Source of the DNA: Burkholderiales bacterium
Lineage (GTDB): Bacteria; Pseudomonadota; Gammaproteobacteria; Burkholderiales; Burkholderiaceae_C
NCBI GenBank assembly: GCA_005789825.1
Contig: SXWY01000060.1
Location: 1-39,919 of the forward strand
DNA: 39,919 nt
Direction of reading: 5' to 3'
Shown here piece after piece: positions 10,515 through 19,681 of the stretch (its first letter is position 1; each line of letters starts with the position of its first letter). The notes under the pieces were generated by a model, which did not search any database, was not told the DNA's origin, and worked only from the letters and a program-made list of their open reading frames with translations. Both the position numbers and the translations under genes were made by a program.

Positions 10515-11183
10515 CTACCAGCGCTCGGGTAAGCGCTTGCAAACCCTGTAAACACGGTCACGCTCACGCACCACATACCCGCCGATGATGAGTTCTTTCA
10601 TGATCCGGCTGACCATTTCCCGGCTGCAACCAATGTGTTGGGCGATTTGGGCATGGGTCATCGGTTGGCGGCGCATGTCACTGTGGGGGTCGATAACATG
10701 GTCAAAGTGACCTTGCAACAAAGCAATCAAGCGGCTGTAGGCGTCTGAAAAAAGCGCCCGGCGTGTGGTTTCGGTGGCCAAGCGCACCCGTTGCAAAGCC
10801 ATTCTCAGCAAATCCATGGCCATGGCCGGTGTGTGCTGAATAACAGCCAAGGCTGATTCGCGTGACACCACCACGCAAACCACTGGGGTCAGCGTGATCA
10901 CGTTTGCACAATGCGGGCCGCCATCCAAAGCCGCAGCCCCCACCAATTGACCAGCACCCCACAACGACAAAGTGATTTCGCGCGGCCTGCTGTCGTTCGA
11001 CATGCTGAACTCGCGCAAGCGCCCGGCCGCCACCAAATAGAGTTGATGCCCAATATCACCCTGCTGAATCAATAACATGTGTTTGCGGTAATGCCGCACT
11101 TGGCCTTGGCGCGCCAGTGTCAACAAGCCGGGTTGTTGGGTGGCGGCCCAAAGCTTGTCAATGTTCAGCATGTGTGTTTTCAT
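10515..11183 (-). CDS. Crp/Fnr family transcriptional regulator
   Basis: cNMP-binding-like N-terminus and HTH MTHAQIAQHIGCSREMVSRIMKELIIGGYV. Start trimmed to MKTHMLNIDKLW. Confidence 0.9.
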   Translation of the reverse strand: MKTHMLNIDKLWAATQQPGLLTLARQGQVRHYRKHMLLIQQGDIGHQLYLVAAGRLREFSMSNDSRPREITLSLWGAGQLVGAAALDGGPHCANVITLTPVVCVVVSRESALAVIQHTPAMAMDLLRMALQRVRLATETTRRALFSDAYSRLIALLQGHFDHVIDPHSDMRRQPMTHAQIAQHIGCSREMVSRIMKELIIGGYVVRERDRVYRVCKRLPERW

Positions 11184-11251
11184 GCTGCCCACTGTAGTCA
11201 GCCCGCCGAGGATGGTGACCAAGTGTGAGTGACAATTTTTGCAAACCAAAC

Positions 11252-11276
11252 TTGCGAAATATTCACACATTCGCAA
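11252..11276. promoter_or_regulatory. Inverted repeat TTGCGAA-N11-TTCGCAA upstream of Crp/Fnr gene and pyk
   Basis: Perfect 7-bp inverted repeat in the divergent intergenic region. Confidence 0.5.
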
Positions 11277-11339
11277 ATTTTTTGAACCCATTGGTCATCA
11301 TGGGCATGTGACAATGCAAGCTTGTTTTTTGGGAAATCC

Positions 11340-12773
11340 ATGCCACAACACGCCACCAAAATCGTCGCCACGCTGGGGCCGGCTTCCAGCGACCCCACCG
11401 TTCTTGAAGCCATGATCCGCGCCGGCGTGAATGTGGTCCGACTCAATTTCAGCCATGGCAAGGCGCAAGACCATGTTGACCGAGCCACGCTGGTGCGAGA
11501 GGCCGCCAAACGCGCCGGTCGCGTCGTGGCCATCATGGCCGACTTGCAGGGTCCCAAAATCCGCGTCGGCAAATTCGCCGAAGGCAAAGTGATGTTACAA
11601 GCCGGTGCCGCGTTTGTGCTGGACGCCTCGCGCACCGCGCCCGGGGATATCCAAGGCGTAGGCTTGGATTACAAAGAACTTCCGCGCGACGTCAAAGCCG
11701 GCGACCTGCTGCTGCTCAACGATGGGCTGATCGTGTTGACCGTGAGCAAAGTCGAAGGCGAAAAGGTGCACACCGTGGTGCAAATGGGCGGCGAACTCTC
11801 CAACAACAAAGGCATCAACAAACAAGGCGGCGGGCTGACCGCGCCCGCATTGACCGGCAAAGACATGGAAGACATCAAAACCGCCATGTCGTTCCAAGCC
11901 GACTATGTGGCGGTCAGCTTTCCAAAAAACGCCACCGACATGGAAATGGCCCGCCAACTGTGCAATGTTGCGGCTGAACCCTACAAACACAAACCAGGGC
12001 TGATCGCCAAAATCGAACGCTTCGAAGCCATTCCGCATCTGGAGGAAATTTTGCGTGCGTCTGACGGCATCATGGTCGCGCGTGGCGACTTGGCCGTCGA
12101 AGTCGGCAATGCCGCAGTGCCCGCTTTGCAAAAGCGCATGATCAAACTCGCGCGTGAAATGGACAAGGTCACCATCACGGCCACGCAAATGATGGAGAGC
12201 ATGATCACCAACCCGGTGCCGACCCGGGCCGAGGTCAGCGATGTGGCCAATGCGGTGCTCGATGGCACCGACGCGGTCATGCTGAGCGCAGAAACAGCGG
12301 TTGGCAAATACCCGCTCGAAACCGTGCAACAAATGGTGCAAATTTGCCGTGCCGCAGAAGACGCTGAAGAGATCGCGCTGGACGCGGATTTCACGGGCAA
12401 AACATTCACTTACATCGACCAGACCATCGCCATGGGCGCATTGTTCACGGCACACCACCTGGGTGCCAAAGCCATTGTGGCGTTGACCGATTCCGGCTCC
12501 ACGCCTTTGTGGATGAGCCGCCACCGCATACACATTCCTATTTATGCACTGACCGCGCGGGAAACCACACAACGTCGCATGGCGCTCTACCGCAATGTGC
12601 ATGCTTTGCTGATGGACACCAGCACCGACCGCGACACCGCTTTGCACGAAGCCGAGCAACACCTGAGCACGCGCGGTATCGTCAACAGCGGCGATGTCTA
12701 TGCCATCACTTGCGGCGAACCCATGGGCTCGCCAGGAGGCACTAACATGCTGAAAATTTGCAAAGTCGGCTGA
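11340..12773 (+). CDS. pyk: Pyruvate kinase
   Basis: TKIVATLGPASSDPTVLEAMIRAGVNVVRLNFSHG; MVARGDLAVEVG; TATQMMESMI. Start trimmed to MPQHATK. Confidence 0.97.
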   Translation: MPQHATKIVATLGPASSDPTVLEAMIRAGVNVVRLNFSHGKAQDHVDRATLVREAAKRAGRVVAIMADLQGPKIRVGKFAEGKVMLQAGAAFVLDASRTAPGDIQGVGLDYKELPRDVKAGDLLLLNDGLIVLTVSKVEGEKVHTVVQMGGELSNNKGINKQGGGLTAPALTGKDMEDIKTAMSFQADYVAVSFPKNATDMEMARQLCNVAAEPYKHKPGLIAKIERFEAIPHLEEILRASDGIMVARGDLAVEVGNAAVPALQKRMIKLAREMDKVTITATQMMESMITNPVPTRAEVSDVANAVLDGTDAVMLSAETAVGKYPLETVQQMVQICRAAEDAEEIALDADFTGKTFTYIDQTIAMGALFTAHHLGAKAIVALTDSGSTPLWMSRHRIHIPIYALTARETTQRRMALYRNVHALLMDTSTDRDTALHEAEQHLSTRGIVNSGDVYAITCGEPMGSPGGTNMLKICKVG

Positions 12774-12812
12774 CCTCGATCACCCTCGTTTTATCCTTAC
12801 AGGAAGTACCCC

Positions 12813-13877
12813 ATGGCACTGGTTTCTATGCGCGAGCTGCTTGACCATGCAGCACAACACCACTACGGCATTCCCGCATTCAACGTCAACAATCTAGAGC
12901 AAGTGCAGGCGGTGATGTCTGCGGCCGATGAAGTCGGTGCACCGGTCATATTACAAGCCAGTGCTGGTGCACGCAAATACGCCGGCGAGTCTTTCATCAA
13001 ACACCTGATACAGGCTGCGGTAGAGGCTTATCCGCATGTGCCTTTGGTGATGCACCAAGACCATGGCCAAAGCCCCATGGTGTGTCGCAGCGCGATAGAA
13101 CTCGGCTTCACCTCGGTGATGATGGACGGCAGCTTGGAAGGCGACGGCAAAACCATCGCCAGTTATGACTACAACCTCAGTGTGACCAGCGAAGTGGTGC
13201 AAATGGCGCACAAGCTGGGCATCACGGTTGAAGGTGAACTCGGTTGTTTGGGTTCGCTAGAAACCATGAAAGGCGACAAAGAAGACGGCCACGGCACCGA
13301 CGCCACCATGACCCGCGAACAGTTGCTGACCGATCCGGAGCAAGCCGCCGATTTTGTCAAGCGCACCCAGCTCGACGCACTCGCCATTGCCATTGGTACC
13401 AGCCATGGCGCCTACATATTCACCCGCAAGCCCACGGGCGACATTTTGGCCATGGACCGGATTCAAGCCATCCATCAACGCATACCGAACACGCATTTGG
13501 TCATGCACGGCTCATCCAGCGTGCCGCAAGACTTGCTGGCGAAAATTCGCCAATTTGGCGGCGACATGAAAGAGACCTACGGCGTGCCGGTCGAGGAAAT
13601 CCAAAAAGCCATTCAATTGGGTGTGCGCAAAATCAACATCGATACCGATATCCGTTTGGCCATGACCGCTGCGGTGCGCCAGTTTTTGTTTGAAAACCCC
13701 GACAAATTTGACGCCCGCGAATGGCTCAAGCCCGCGCGTGAAGCGGCCAAGCAAATTTGCAAGCAACGCTATTTAGAGTTCGGTTGTGAAGGGCAAGGCA
13801 GCAAAATCAAAGCCACACCGCTGCCCATGATGGCGGCCAAATACCAGCAAGGCATGTTGGCGCAAAGCGTCCACTGA
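12813..13877 (+). CDS. fba: Class II fructose-1,6-bisphosphate aldolase
   Basis: [62 protein letters not shown]. Confidence 0.96.
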   Translation: MALVSMRELLDHAAQHHYGIPAFNVNNLEQVQAVMSAADEVGAPVILQASAGARKYAGESFIKHLIQAAVEAYPHVPLVMHQDHGQSPMVCRSAIELGFTSVMMDGSLEGDGKTIASYDYNLSVTSEVVQMAHKLGITVEGELGCLGSLETMKGDKEDGHGTDATMTREQLLTDPEQAADFVKRTQLDALAIAIGTSHGAYIFTRKPTGDILAMDRIQAIHQRIPNTHLVMHGSSSVPQDLLAKIRQFGGDMKETYGVPVEEIQKAIQLGVRKINIDTDIRLAMTAAVRQFLFENPDKFDAREWLKPAREAAKQICKQRYLEFGCEGQGSKIKATPLPMMAAKYQQGMLAQSVH

Positions 13878-13928
13878 TGCCCCCGTGTATGCAGTAGCGG
13901 GCTTAGCCAGCAGGCATGTGCTTTGCGA

Positions 13929-14894
13929 CTAATTCGCCACAAAACTTTGTGACATCGGTGCAAGCACACATTCGCTGTAACGGGCCCCTTCATTCACCAC
14001 AAACTGTTTGAATGCCAAATGAACGCCGGACAAAACGCTGTCACGCCGGTGTATGAAACACCAATCGATGTATTTGGGCATGTCGACCATGTCGAGCACG
14101 GCCATCAACCCAGACTTGATCTCGGTCTGACACACATGCGCGGACAAAAAGCTGATGCCCATGCCATGCATCACCGCTTGTTTGACCGCTTCGTTGGTTG
14201 ACATTTCCAGACTTTTTCGCAACGGCATGTTTTTGGCCTGCAGTATTTGCTCAAAAAAAATCCGCGTGGCTGAACCACGCTCGCGAAAAATCACATCGCT
14301 GTGTTGCAACGCATCCCAAACCACCTGCTGACGTCCGACCAGCGGATGCGCCACGGGTGCCACCATGACATGCGGATGCCGGGCGAAATGCACCGCCTCT
14401 AGCTCGGCGTCCGACGGCGGGTAGCCGGTGATGGCGATGTCCAAGCGGTGGTTCAACAGCATTTCCAAAATTTCGGAACGCCGCGCCACCGTGAGCTTGA
14501 GCAACACCTCTGGAAATTGCGCATGAAAGGCTTTGAGCATGCGCGGCACAAAGTAATGGGCCGGCGACACCACCGCCAGATGCAACAAACCGCGTGGCCA
14601 TTGCGTGGCTGGCACATGGGCGGGTTTGTCACGCCACACAAACGCGTCTGACGCGGCTTGCACCTGCGCATGTATCAAGCGGGCGTGTTGCAGCAGCACC
14701 GCCCCCGCCTCTGTCAGTTGCTTTCTGCGGTGCGGGTCAAACAGCATCACTTGCAAATCTTCTTCCAACTGACGCACCACGCGCGACACCGCTGGCTGGG
14801 TCATTTGCAAATCCTCGGCTGCCTTGGTGAAGCTTCCCAACCGAGCAACCGCCTCGAAAACCCTGACATGGCGCAAATTCCACAGACCGTCCAT
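13929..14894 (-). CDS. LysR family transcriptional regulator with CbbR-like effector domain
   Basis: N-terminal LysR HTH (VFEAVARLGSFTKAAEDLQMTQPAVSRVVRQLEEDL); C-terminal NEAVKQAVMHGMGISFLSAHVCQTEIKSGLMAVLDM resembles CbbR. Confidence 0.9.
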   Translation of the reverse strand: MDGLWNLRHVRVFEAVARLGSFTKAAEDLQMTQPAVSRVVRQLEEDLQVMLFDPHRRKQLTEAGAVLLQHARLIHAQVQAASDAFVWRDKPAHVPATQWPRGLLHLAVVSPAHYFVPRMLKAFHAQFPEVLLKLTVARRSEILEMLLNHRLDIAITGYPPSDAELEAVHFARHPHVMVAPVAHPLVGRQQVVWDALQHSDVIFRERGSATRIFFEQILQAKNMPLRKSLEMSTNEAVKQAVMHGMGISFLSAHVCQTEIKSGLMAVLDMVDMPKYIDWCFIHRRDSVLSGVHLAFKQFVVNEGARYSECVLAPMSQSFVAN

Positions 14895-15038
14895 TGATCG
14901 CCTCCTTGCCGAATTAATCAGTACTTACCCTAGGCTGTCGCTTGCCGTGACGGCCATTCAGCCAACAGCAGGGTCATTGCTCGCAACGAAACCATTTCTA
15001 TGACTTTTTTATATAGCGAACATGATTTTAGGGATCTT

Positions 15039-15061
15039 TGATAATTCTTAAGCGTTCATAA
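15039..15061. promoter_or_regulatory. Candidate LysR/CbbR-type binding motif, TGA-N7-TAA-N7-TAA
   Basis: tgataattcttaagcgttcataa, three TNA triplets with 10-bp phasing in the LysR/rhaD intergenic region. Confidence 0.3.
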
Positions 15062-15091
15062 AATTTGTCGCATACCTACTGTATTTTTGCC

Positions 15092-17200
15092 ATGTCAATC
15101 GCCTCTCATCCCCCCCGTTTTCCCACATGGAATGACCCAAGCGCCGCCGGCCTCGATGCACCGCAACTGTTGCTCTATCGCTCCAACCTGCTGGGTTCAG
15201 ACCTGCGCATCACCAACTATGGTGGCGGCAACACCAGCGCCAAGATTTGGCAAACCGACCCCCTGAGCGGCGAGTCGGTGGAAGTGCTGTGGGTCAAGGG
15301 CTCGGGTGGCGATGTGGGCTCCATGAAGCTCGACGGTTTCGCCACGTTGTGGATGGACAAATTGCGCCGCCTGAAAAAGCTCTACCGGGGCTTGGCCCAC
15401 GAAGACAGCATGGTCGACTACTTGCCGCATTGCACCTTCAACCTCAATCCACGCGCCGCCTCGATCGACACCCCTTTGCATGCGGCATTGCCCTATGCCC
15501 ATATCGACCACATGCACCCAGATGCGGTGATCGCGATTGCAGCCATGGAGAACTCGCAGCGCATCACGCAAACCGTGTTTGACGGTCAAGTCGGCTGGCT
15601 GCCTTGGTTGCGCCCAGGCTATGAGTTGGGCCAACAACTGGCCGCCTATGACGCCGCGCATCCCGGTTTGCGCGGCATTGTGCTGGCCGGCCATGGGTTG
15701 TTCAGTTGGGGCGACACCTCGAAGTCGTGCTTTGAAAACACCGTGGGTTTGATCGAACGCGCACAAAACTGGTTGCACAAAGAGCGCGCGGAACGACAAG
15801 TCAAAGTGTTTGGCGGCACCCGTTTTGACACCTTGCCCGCGTCTGAAAGCGCTGCAACCCTCCACAAACTGCTGCCATTGCTCCGAGGACTGGCCAGCAA
15901 AGACAGCCCCAAATTGCTGCACCTCAACACTTCCGATGAGGTGCTGGCATTTGTCAATTCCCATGAACTGACTGAATTGGCCCACATGGGCACGTCATGC
16001 CCTGACCATTTTTTGCGCACCAAAATCCGCCCGCTGATCATTCCCGAAGATTTGTACGGCTTGCCGCAAGAAGTGCTCAAAGCGAAGCTGGCCGATTTGA
16101 TCGGCGGCTATTGCAACGACTACGCAGCTTATTACGACCGCTGCAAACGCCCGGGCAGCCCCGCCATGCGTGACCCCAACCCGGTGGTGGTGTTGCTGCC
16201 GCGCATTGGCATGGTGACGATGGCCAAAGACAAATCCACCGCCCGCATTGCAGGCGAGTTTTATGTCAACGCCATCAATGTCATGCGCGAGGCCCATGGC
16301 TTGGACCGCTATGTCGGACTGCCCGAACAAGAAGCTTTCGACATTGAATATTGGTTGCTTGAAGAGGCCAAGTTGCAGCGCATGCCCAAACCCAAACCTT
16401 TGGTCGGCAAAGTGGCGCTGGTCACAGGCGCGGCAGGTGGCATTGGCAGCAGCATTGCCCAGCGCCTGTTGAGCGATGGCGCTTGTGTGGTGTTGACCGA
16501 CATCGCCCCCAATGCTTTGCAAGACGCCCAAGCCAAGCTCGCGGCGCGTTTCGGCAAAGACAGTGTGCACGCGGTGGTGTGCGATGTCACCCAAGAAGAC
16601 AGCGTTAAAGAAGCCTTTGCCGCTGCCGTGTTGGCATTTGGCGGGCTGGATGTGTTGGTCAGCAATGCAGGCATTGCCTCCGCTGCGCCCCTCGAAGACA
16701 CCACACTCGATTTGTGGAACCTCAACCAAAACATTTTGGCCACCGGCTATTTCTTGGTCAGTCGCGAAGCTTTCCGCTTGATGAAGGCCCAAGCCACCGG
16801 TGGCTCCATGGTGATGATCGCCAGCAAAAACGGCATGGTGGCCAGCAACCAAGCGACGGCATATTGCGCAGCCAAAGCCGCTGAAATTCAGCTCAGCCGC
16901 AGCATCGCGCTCGAAGGTGCGCCACTCGGGATTCGCTGCAACGTGGTCAATCCCGATGCGGTGATTCGCGGCTCAAAAATTTGGTCTGGCAAATGGAGCC
17001 AAGAACGCGCGGCGGCCAACCAAATCGCAGAGGCTGACCTAGAGGCCTTCTACCGCGACCGCAGCATGCTCAAACGCAGCGTCTATCCCGAAGACATCGC
17101 CGAAGCCACCTACCACTTTTGTGCCGAGCACCTGAGCGGAAAAAGCACAGGAAACATTTTGAATGTCGATGCCGGCAACTTGGCTGCATTCACCCGCTAA
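15092..17200 (+). CDS. rhaD: Bifunctional rhamnulose-1-phosphate aldolase / short-chain alcohol (lactaldehyde) dehydrogenase
   Basis: N-terminal class II aldolase domain (NYGGGNTSAKI, HIDHMHPDAVIAIAA) fused to C-terminal SDR (VALVTGAAGGIGSSIAQRL, YCAAKAAEIQLSRSIALE). Start trimmed to MSIASHPPRF. Confidence 0.93.
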   Translation: MSIASHPPRFPTWNDPSAAGLDAPQLLLYRSNLLGSDLRITNYGGGNTSAKIWQTDPLSGESVEVLWVKGSGGDVGSMKLDGFATLWMDKLRRLKKLYRGLAHEDSMVDYLPHCTFNLNPRAASIDTPLHAALPYAHIDHMHPDAVIAIAAMENSQRITQTVFDGQVGWLPWLRPGYELGQQLAAYDAAHPGLRGIVLAGHGLFSWGDTSKSCFENTVGLIERAQNWLHKERAERQVKVFGGTRFDTLPASESAATLHKLLPLLRGLASKDSPKLLHLNTSDEVLAFVNSHELTELAHMGTSCPDHFLRTKIRPLIIPEDLYGLPQEVLKAKLADLIGGYCNDYAAYYDRCKRPGSPAMRDPNPVVVLLPRIGMVTMAKDKSTARIAGEFYVNAINVMREAHGLDRYVGLPEQEAFDIEYWLLEEAKLQRMPKPKPLVGKVALVTGAAGGIGSSIAQRLLSDGACVVLTDIAPNALQDAQAKLAARFGKDSVHAVVCDVTQEDSVKEAFAAAVLAFGGLDVLVSNAGIASAAPLEDTTLDLWNLNQNILATGYFLVSREAFRLMKAQATGGSMVMIASKNGMVASNQATAYCAAKAAEIQLSRSIALEGAPLGIRCNVVNPDAVIRGSKIWSGKWSQERAAANQIAEADLEAFYRDRSMLKRSVYPEDIAEATYHFCAEHLSGKSTGNILNVDAGNLAAFTR

Positions 17201-17232
17201 TACCTGCACGCACCATTGACAAAGGCATTGAC

Positions 17233-18519
17233 ATGACTGCCATCAACACCGAACTGATCGCCGCCCAAAACCAGGCCACGCAGGCAACGTTTGACAAAGA
17301 TTTCGCCCATTTGACAGAGCAACTCCTGCGCCGCGGCATAGACATTCAGCAGATCTGCGCGCAAGTGGCGCAATTTGGCGTGGCCATTCCGAGTTGGGGT
17401 GTGGGCACGGGCGGCACGCGCTTCGCCCGCTTTCCCGGACCCGGCGAACCACAACATGTGTTCGACAAAATCCAAGACTGCGGTGTGATCCACCAACTCA
17501 CCCGGGCCACACCTAGCGTGTCATTGCACATACCGTGGGACACCTGCAGCGATTGGGGCGAACTGCGCGACGCCGCCCAAGCAGCCGATCTGACATTTGA
17601 CGCAATCAACTCCAACACGTTCTCCGACCAAGACGGGCAAGCGCACAGCTACAAATTCGGCAGCTTGTCGCACACCGATGCCGCCACTCGGGCCCAAGCG
17701 GTCGCGCACAACGTGGAATGCATTGAAATTGGCCAACGACTGGGCTCCAAGGCTTTGACCGTGTGGGTGGGCGATGGCAGCAATTTTCCGGGTCAACAAC
17801 ATTTCCGCCGCGCGTTTGACCGGTATATGGACAGCGCCCGCCAAATTTACCAAGCACTGCCCGACGACTGGTTGATGTTTTTGGAACACAAAATTTGCGA
17901 ACCGGCGTTCTACAGCACCGTGATTCAAGATTGGGGTTCGAGCCTGATGGCAGCCCAAGCTTTGGGAGACAAAGCGCAGTGTTTGGTAGACCTCGGACAC
18001 CACGCACCCAATGTCAACATCGAAATGATTGTGGCCCGCTTGATTGCTGCTCGCAAATTGGCAGGCTTTCATTTCAACGACAGCAAATACGGAGATGACG
18101 ATTTGGACGCGGGCAGTGTCTCGCCCTACCGGTTGTTTTTGGTGTTCAACGAACTGGTCGCTGCAGCGCATGAGCAAGTGCCAGCGTTTCAACCGGCCTA
18201 CATGCTGGACCAAAGCCACAACGTCACCGACCCGATAGAAAGCCTCATGTCCAGCGCGATCCAATGCCAGCGTTCCTACGCCCAAGCATTGCTCGTCAAC
18301 CGCCAAGCGCTGGACGACGCACAACAGGCCAATGACGCATTGCTGGCCACACAGCTTCTCAAAGCCGCTTTTCAAACCGATGTCGAACCGATTTTGCAAA
18401 AAGTTCGGCGCGACGCCGGTGCCGCCGCCGACCCATTGAACACTTACCGCAGCAGTGGTTACAGACAGCGCATGGCCGTCAAGCGGCCTGCGGCGGGTCG
18501 CTCAAGCGGCATTGTGTGA
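17233..18519 (+). CDS. rhaI: L-rhamnose isomerase (RhaI type)
   Basis: LTVWVGDGSNFPGQQHFRRAFDRY, GFHFNDSKYGDDDLDAGSVSPYRLFLVF; between aldolase/dehydrogenase and sugar ABC transporter genes. Confidence 0.92.
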   Translation: MTAINTELIAAQNQATQATFDKDFAHLTEQLLRRGIDIQQICAQVAQFGVAIPSWGVGTGGTRFARFPGPGEPQHVFDKIQDCGVIHQLTRATPSVSLHIPWDTCSDWGELRDAAQAADLTFDAINSNTFSDQDGQAHSYKFGSLSHTDAATRAQAVAHNVECIEIGQRLGSKALTVWVGDGSNFPGQQHFRRAFDRYMDSARQIYQALPDDWLMFLEHKICEPAFYSTVIQDWGSSLMAAQALGDKAQCLVDLGHHAPNVNIEMIVARLIAARKLAGFHFNDSKYGDDDLDAGSVSPYRLFLVFNELVAAAHEQVPAFQPAYMLDQSHNVTDPIESLMSSAIQCQRSYAQALLVNRQALDDAQQANDALLATQLLKAAFQTDVEPILQKVRRDAGAAADPLNTYRSSGYRQRMAVKRPAAGRSSGIV

Positions 18520-18532
18520 CAGGACTTGAGCG
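18499..18532 (+). other. 8-bp perfect inverted repeat spanning the rhaI stop codon
   Basis: CGCTCAAG (18499-18506) and CTTGAGCG (18525-18532), 18-nt loop containing the TGA stop. Confidence 0.5.
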
Positions 18533-18609
18533 CGAGTTCCAGGGGGTTCGTCGCTCTGTTGTTTGTTTCATCCCCCAACACCACACCCATCCATTCAAGG
18601 AGACATTTC

Positions 18610-19593
18610 ATGAAAACAAAACTTGCCGTGGCAGCCGCCATGATGATCGGATTGGCCCAACCTGTGTTGGCTGCTGACAAAATTGCATTGGTGGTCAAAG
18701 CACTGGGTATCGGGTTTTTCGATGCCACCCACCAAGGCGCATTGGAAGCCGCCAAAGAGCTGGGTAATGTAGAAATCATTTATACCGGCCCCGCCAAAGC
18801 CACGGCTGAGGGACAAATTGAAGTCATCAACAGCCTGATCGCACAAAAAGTCAAAGCCATTGTGGTGTCTGCCAACGACCCGGATGCACTGGTGCCTGTT
18901 ACCAAAAAAGCCATGCAACGTGGCATCAAAGTGATCTCCTTTGACTCGGCCATCAGCAAAGACGGGCGCATGATGCATTTGGCACCATCGAACAATGCTT
19001 TGATTGGTGAAAAACTGGTCAAGATGACCGAAAAGTCGATTGGCAAAACCGGTGAAATCGCCGTGCTCTCTGCCACAGCCCAGGCCACCAACCAAAACAC
19101 TTGGATTGCTGAAATGAAAAAAACACTCAGCAAACCAGAATATTCCGGTTTGAAACTGGTGTCTGTGGTGTACGGCGACGACCAGACCGATAAAAGCTAC
19201 CGTGAAGCACTGGGCCTGTTCAAAAGCCACCCCAATTTGAAAGCCATTGTGGCGCCCACCACTGTGGGTATCGCAGCAGCGGGCAAAGCGGTGCAAGACG
19301 AGAAAAAAATCGGCCAGGTGTTGGTCACTGGGTTGGGTTTGCCGTCTGAAATGGCAGGCCATGTCAAGAGCGGCGCAGTCAATTCATTTGCCATATGGAA
19401 CCCCATCGACTTGGGCTATGCCTCGATCCACATCGCCAATGCGCTGATCAAAGGTGCCAAAGCTGAACCTGGTGCCAGCCTGCCCATGGGCCGTGTCGGT
19501 ACTGCCAAATTGGATGCATCGAACGAGGCGGCCATGGCTGAGCCGTTCACTTATGACGCCTCCAACGTCGACAAGTTCGCCAAGATTTTCTAA
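18610..19593 (+). CDS. rhaS: Rhamnose ABC transporter, periplasmic substrate-binding protein
   Basis: Signal peptide MKTKLAVAAAMMIGLAQPVLAAD; sugar-binding family 1/4 fold (DALVPVTKKAMQRGIKVISFDSA); start of transporter block. Confidence 0.92.
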   Translation: MKTKLAVAAAMMIGLAQPVLAADKIALVVKALGIGFFDATHQGALEAAKELGNVEIIYTGPAKATAEGQIEVINSLIAQKVKAIVVSANDPDALVPVTKKAMQRGIKVISFDSAISKDGRMMHLAPSNNALIGEKLVKMTEKSIGKTGEIAVLSATAQATNQNTWIAEMKKTLSKPEYSGLKLVSVVYGDDQTDKSYREALGLFKSHPNLKAIVAPTTVGIAAAGKAVQDEKKIGQVLVTGLGLPSEMAGHVKSGAVNSFAIWNPIDLGYASIHIANALIKGAKAEPGASLPMGRVGTAKLDASNEAAMAEPFTYDASNVDKFAKIF

Positions 19594-19623
19594 GCCGTTT
19601 TATGACTTCGCCTGTTCTTGGTA

Positions 19624-19651
19624 CCCGACAAGCCCTGTCGGGCTTGTCGGG
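19624..19651 (+). other. Strong 12-bp hairpin between rhaS and rhaT
   Basis: cccgacaagccc-tgtc-gggcttgtcggg, perfect stem with 4-nt loop; no T-run follows. Confidence 0.8.
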
Positions 19652-19681
19652 GCCGGGGATGGGCCACTCCATTGGTTGGCT

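Noticed and set aside
11184-11291. N-terminal extension of the Crp/Fnr ORF with three Cys (MCEYFASLVCKNCHSH), suggestive of an FNR Fe-S cluster
   Set aside because: Spacing does not match the FNR cysteine pattern, and the extension covers the repeat-rich intergenic region; MKTHMLNIDKLW is a better start.
11595-12662. 355-aa minus ORF opposite pyk
   Set aside because: Antisense shadow of a strongly conserved gene.
13878-13928. Possible terminator between convergent fba and LysR genes (gccc...gggc)
   Set aside because: Only about 4 bp of pairing with a long loop and no T-run; not distinguishable from chance.
17521-18399. 292-aa minus ORF opposite rhaI, with similar long antisense ORFs over rhaD, rhaT and purK
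   Set aside because: Same codon-bias artefact; no supporting start or motif evidence.
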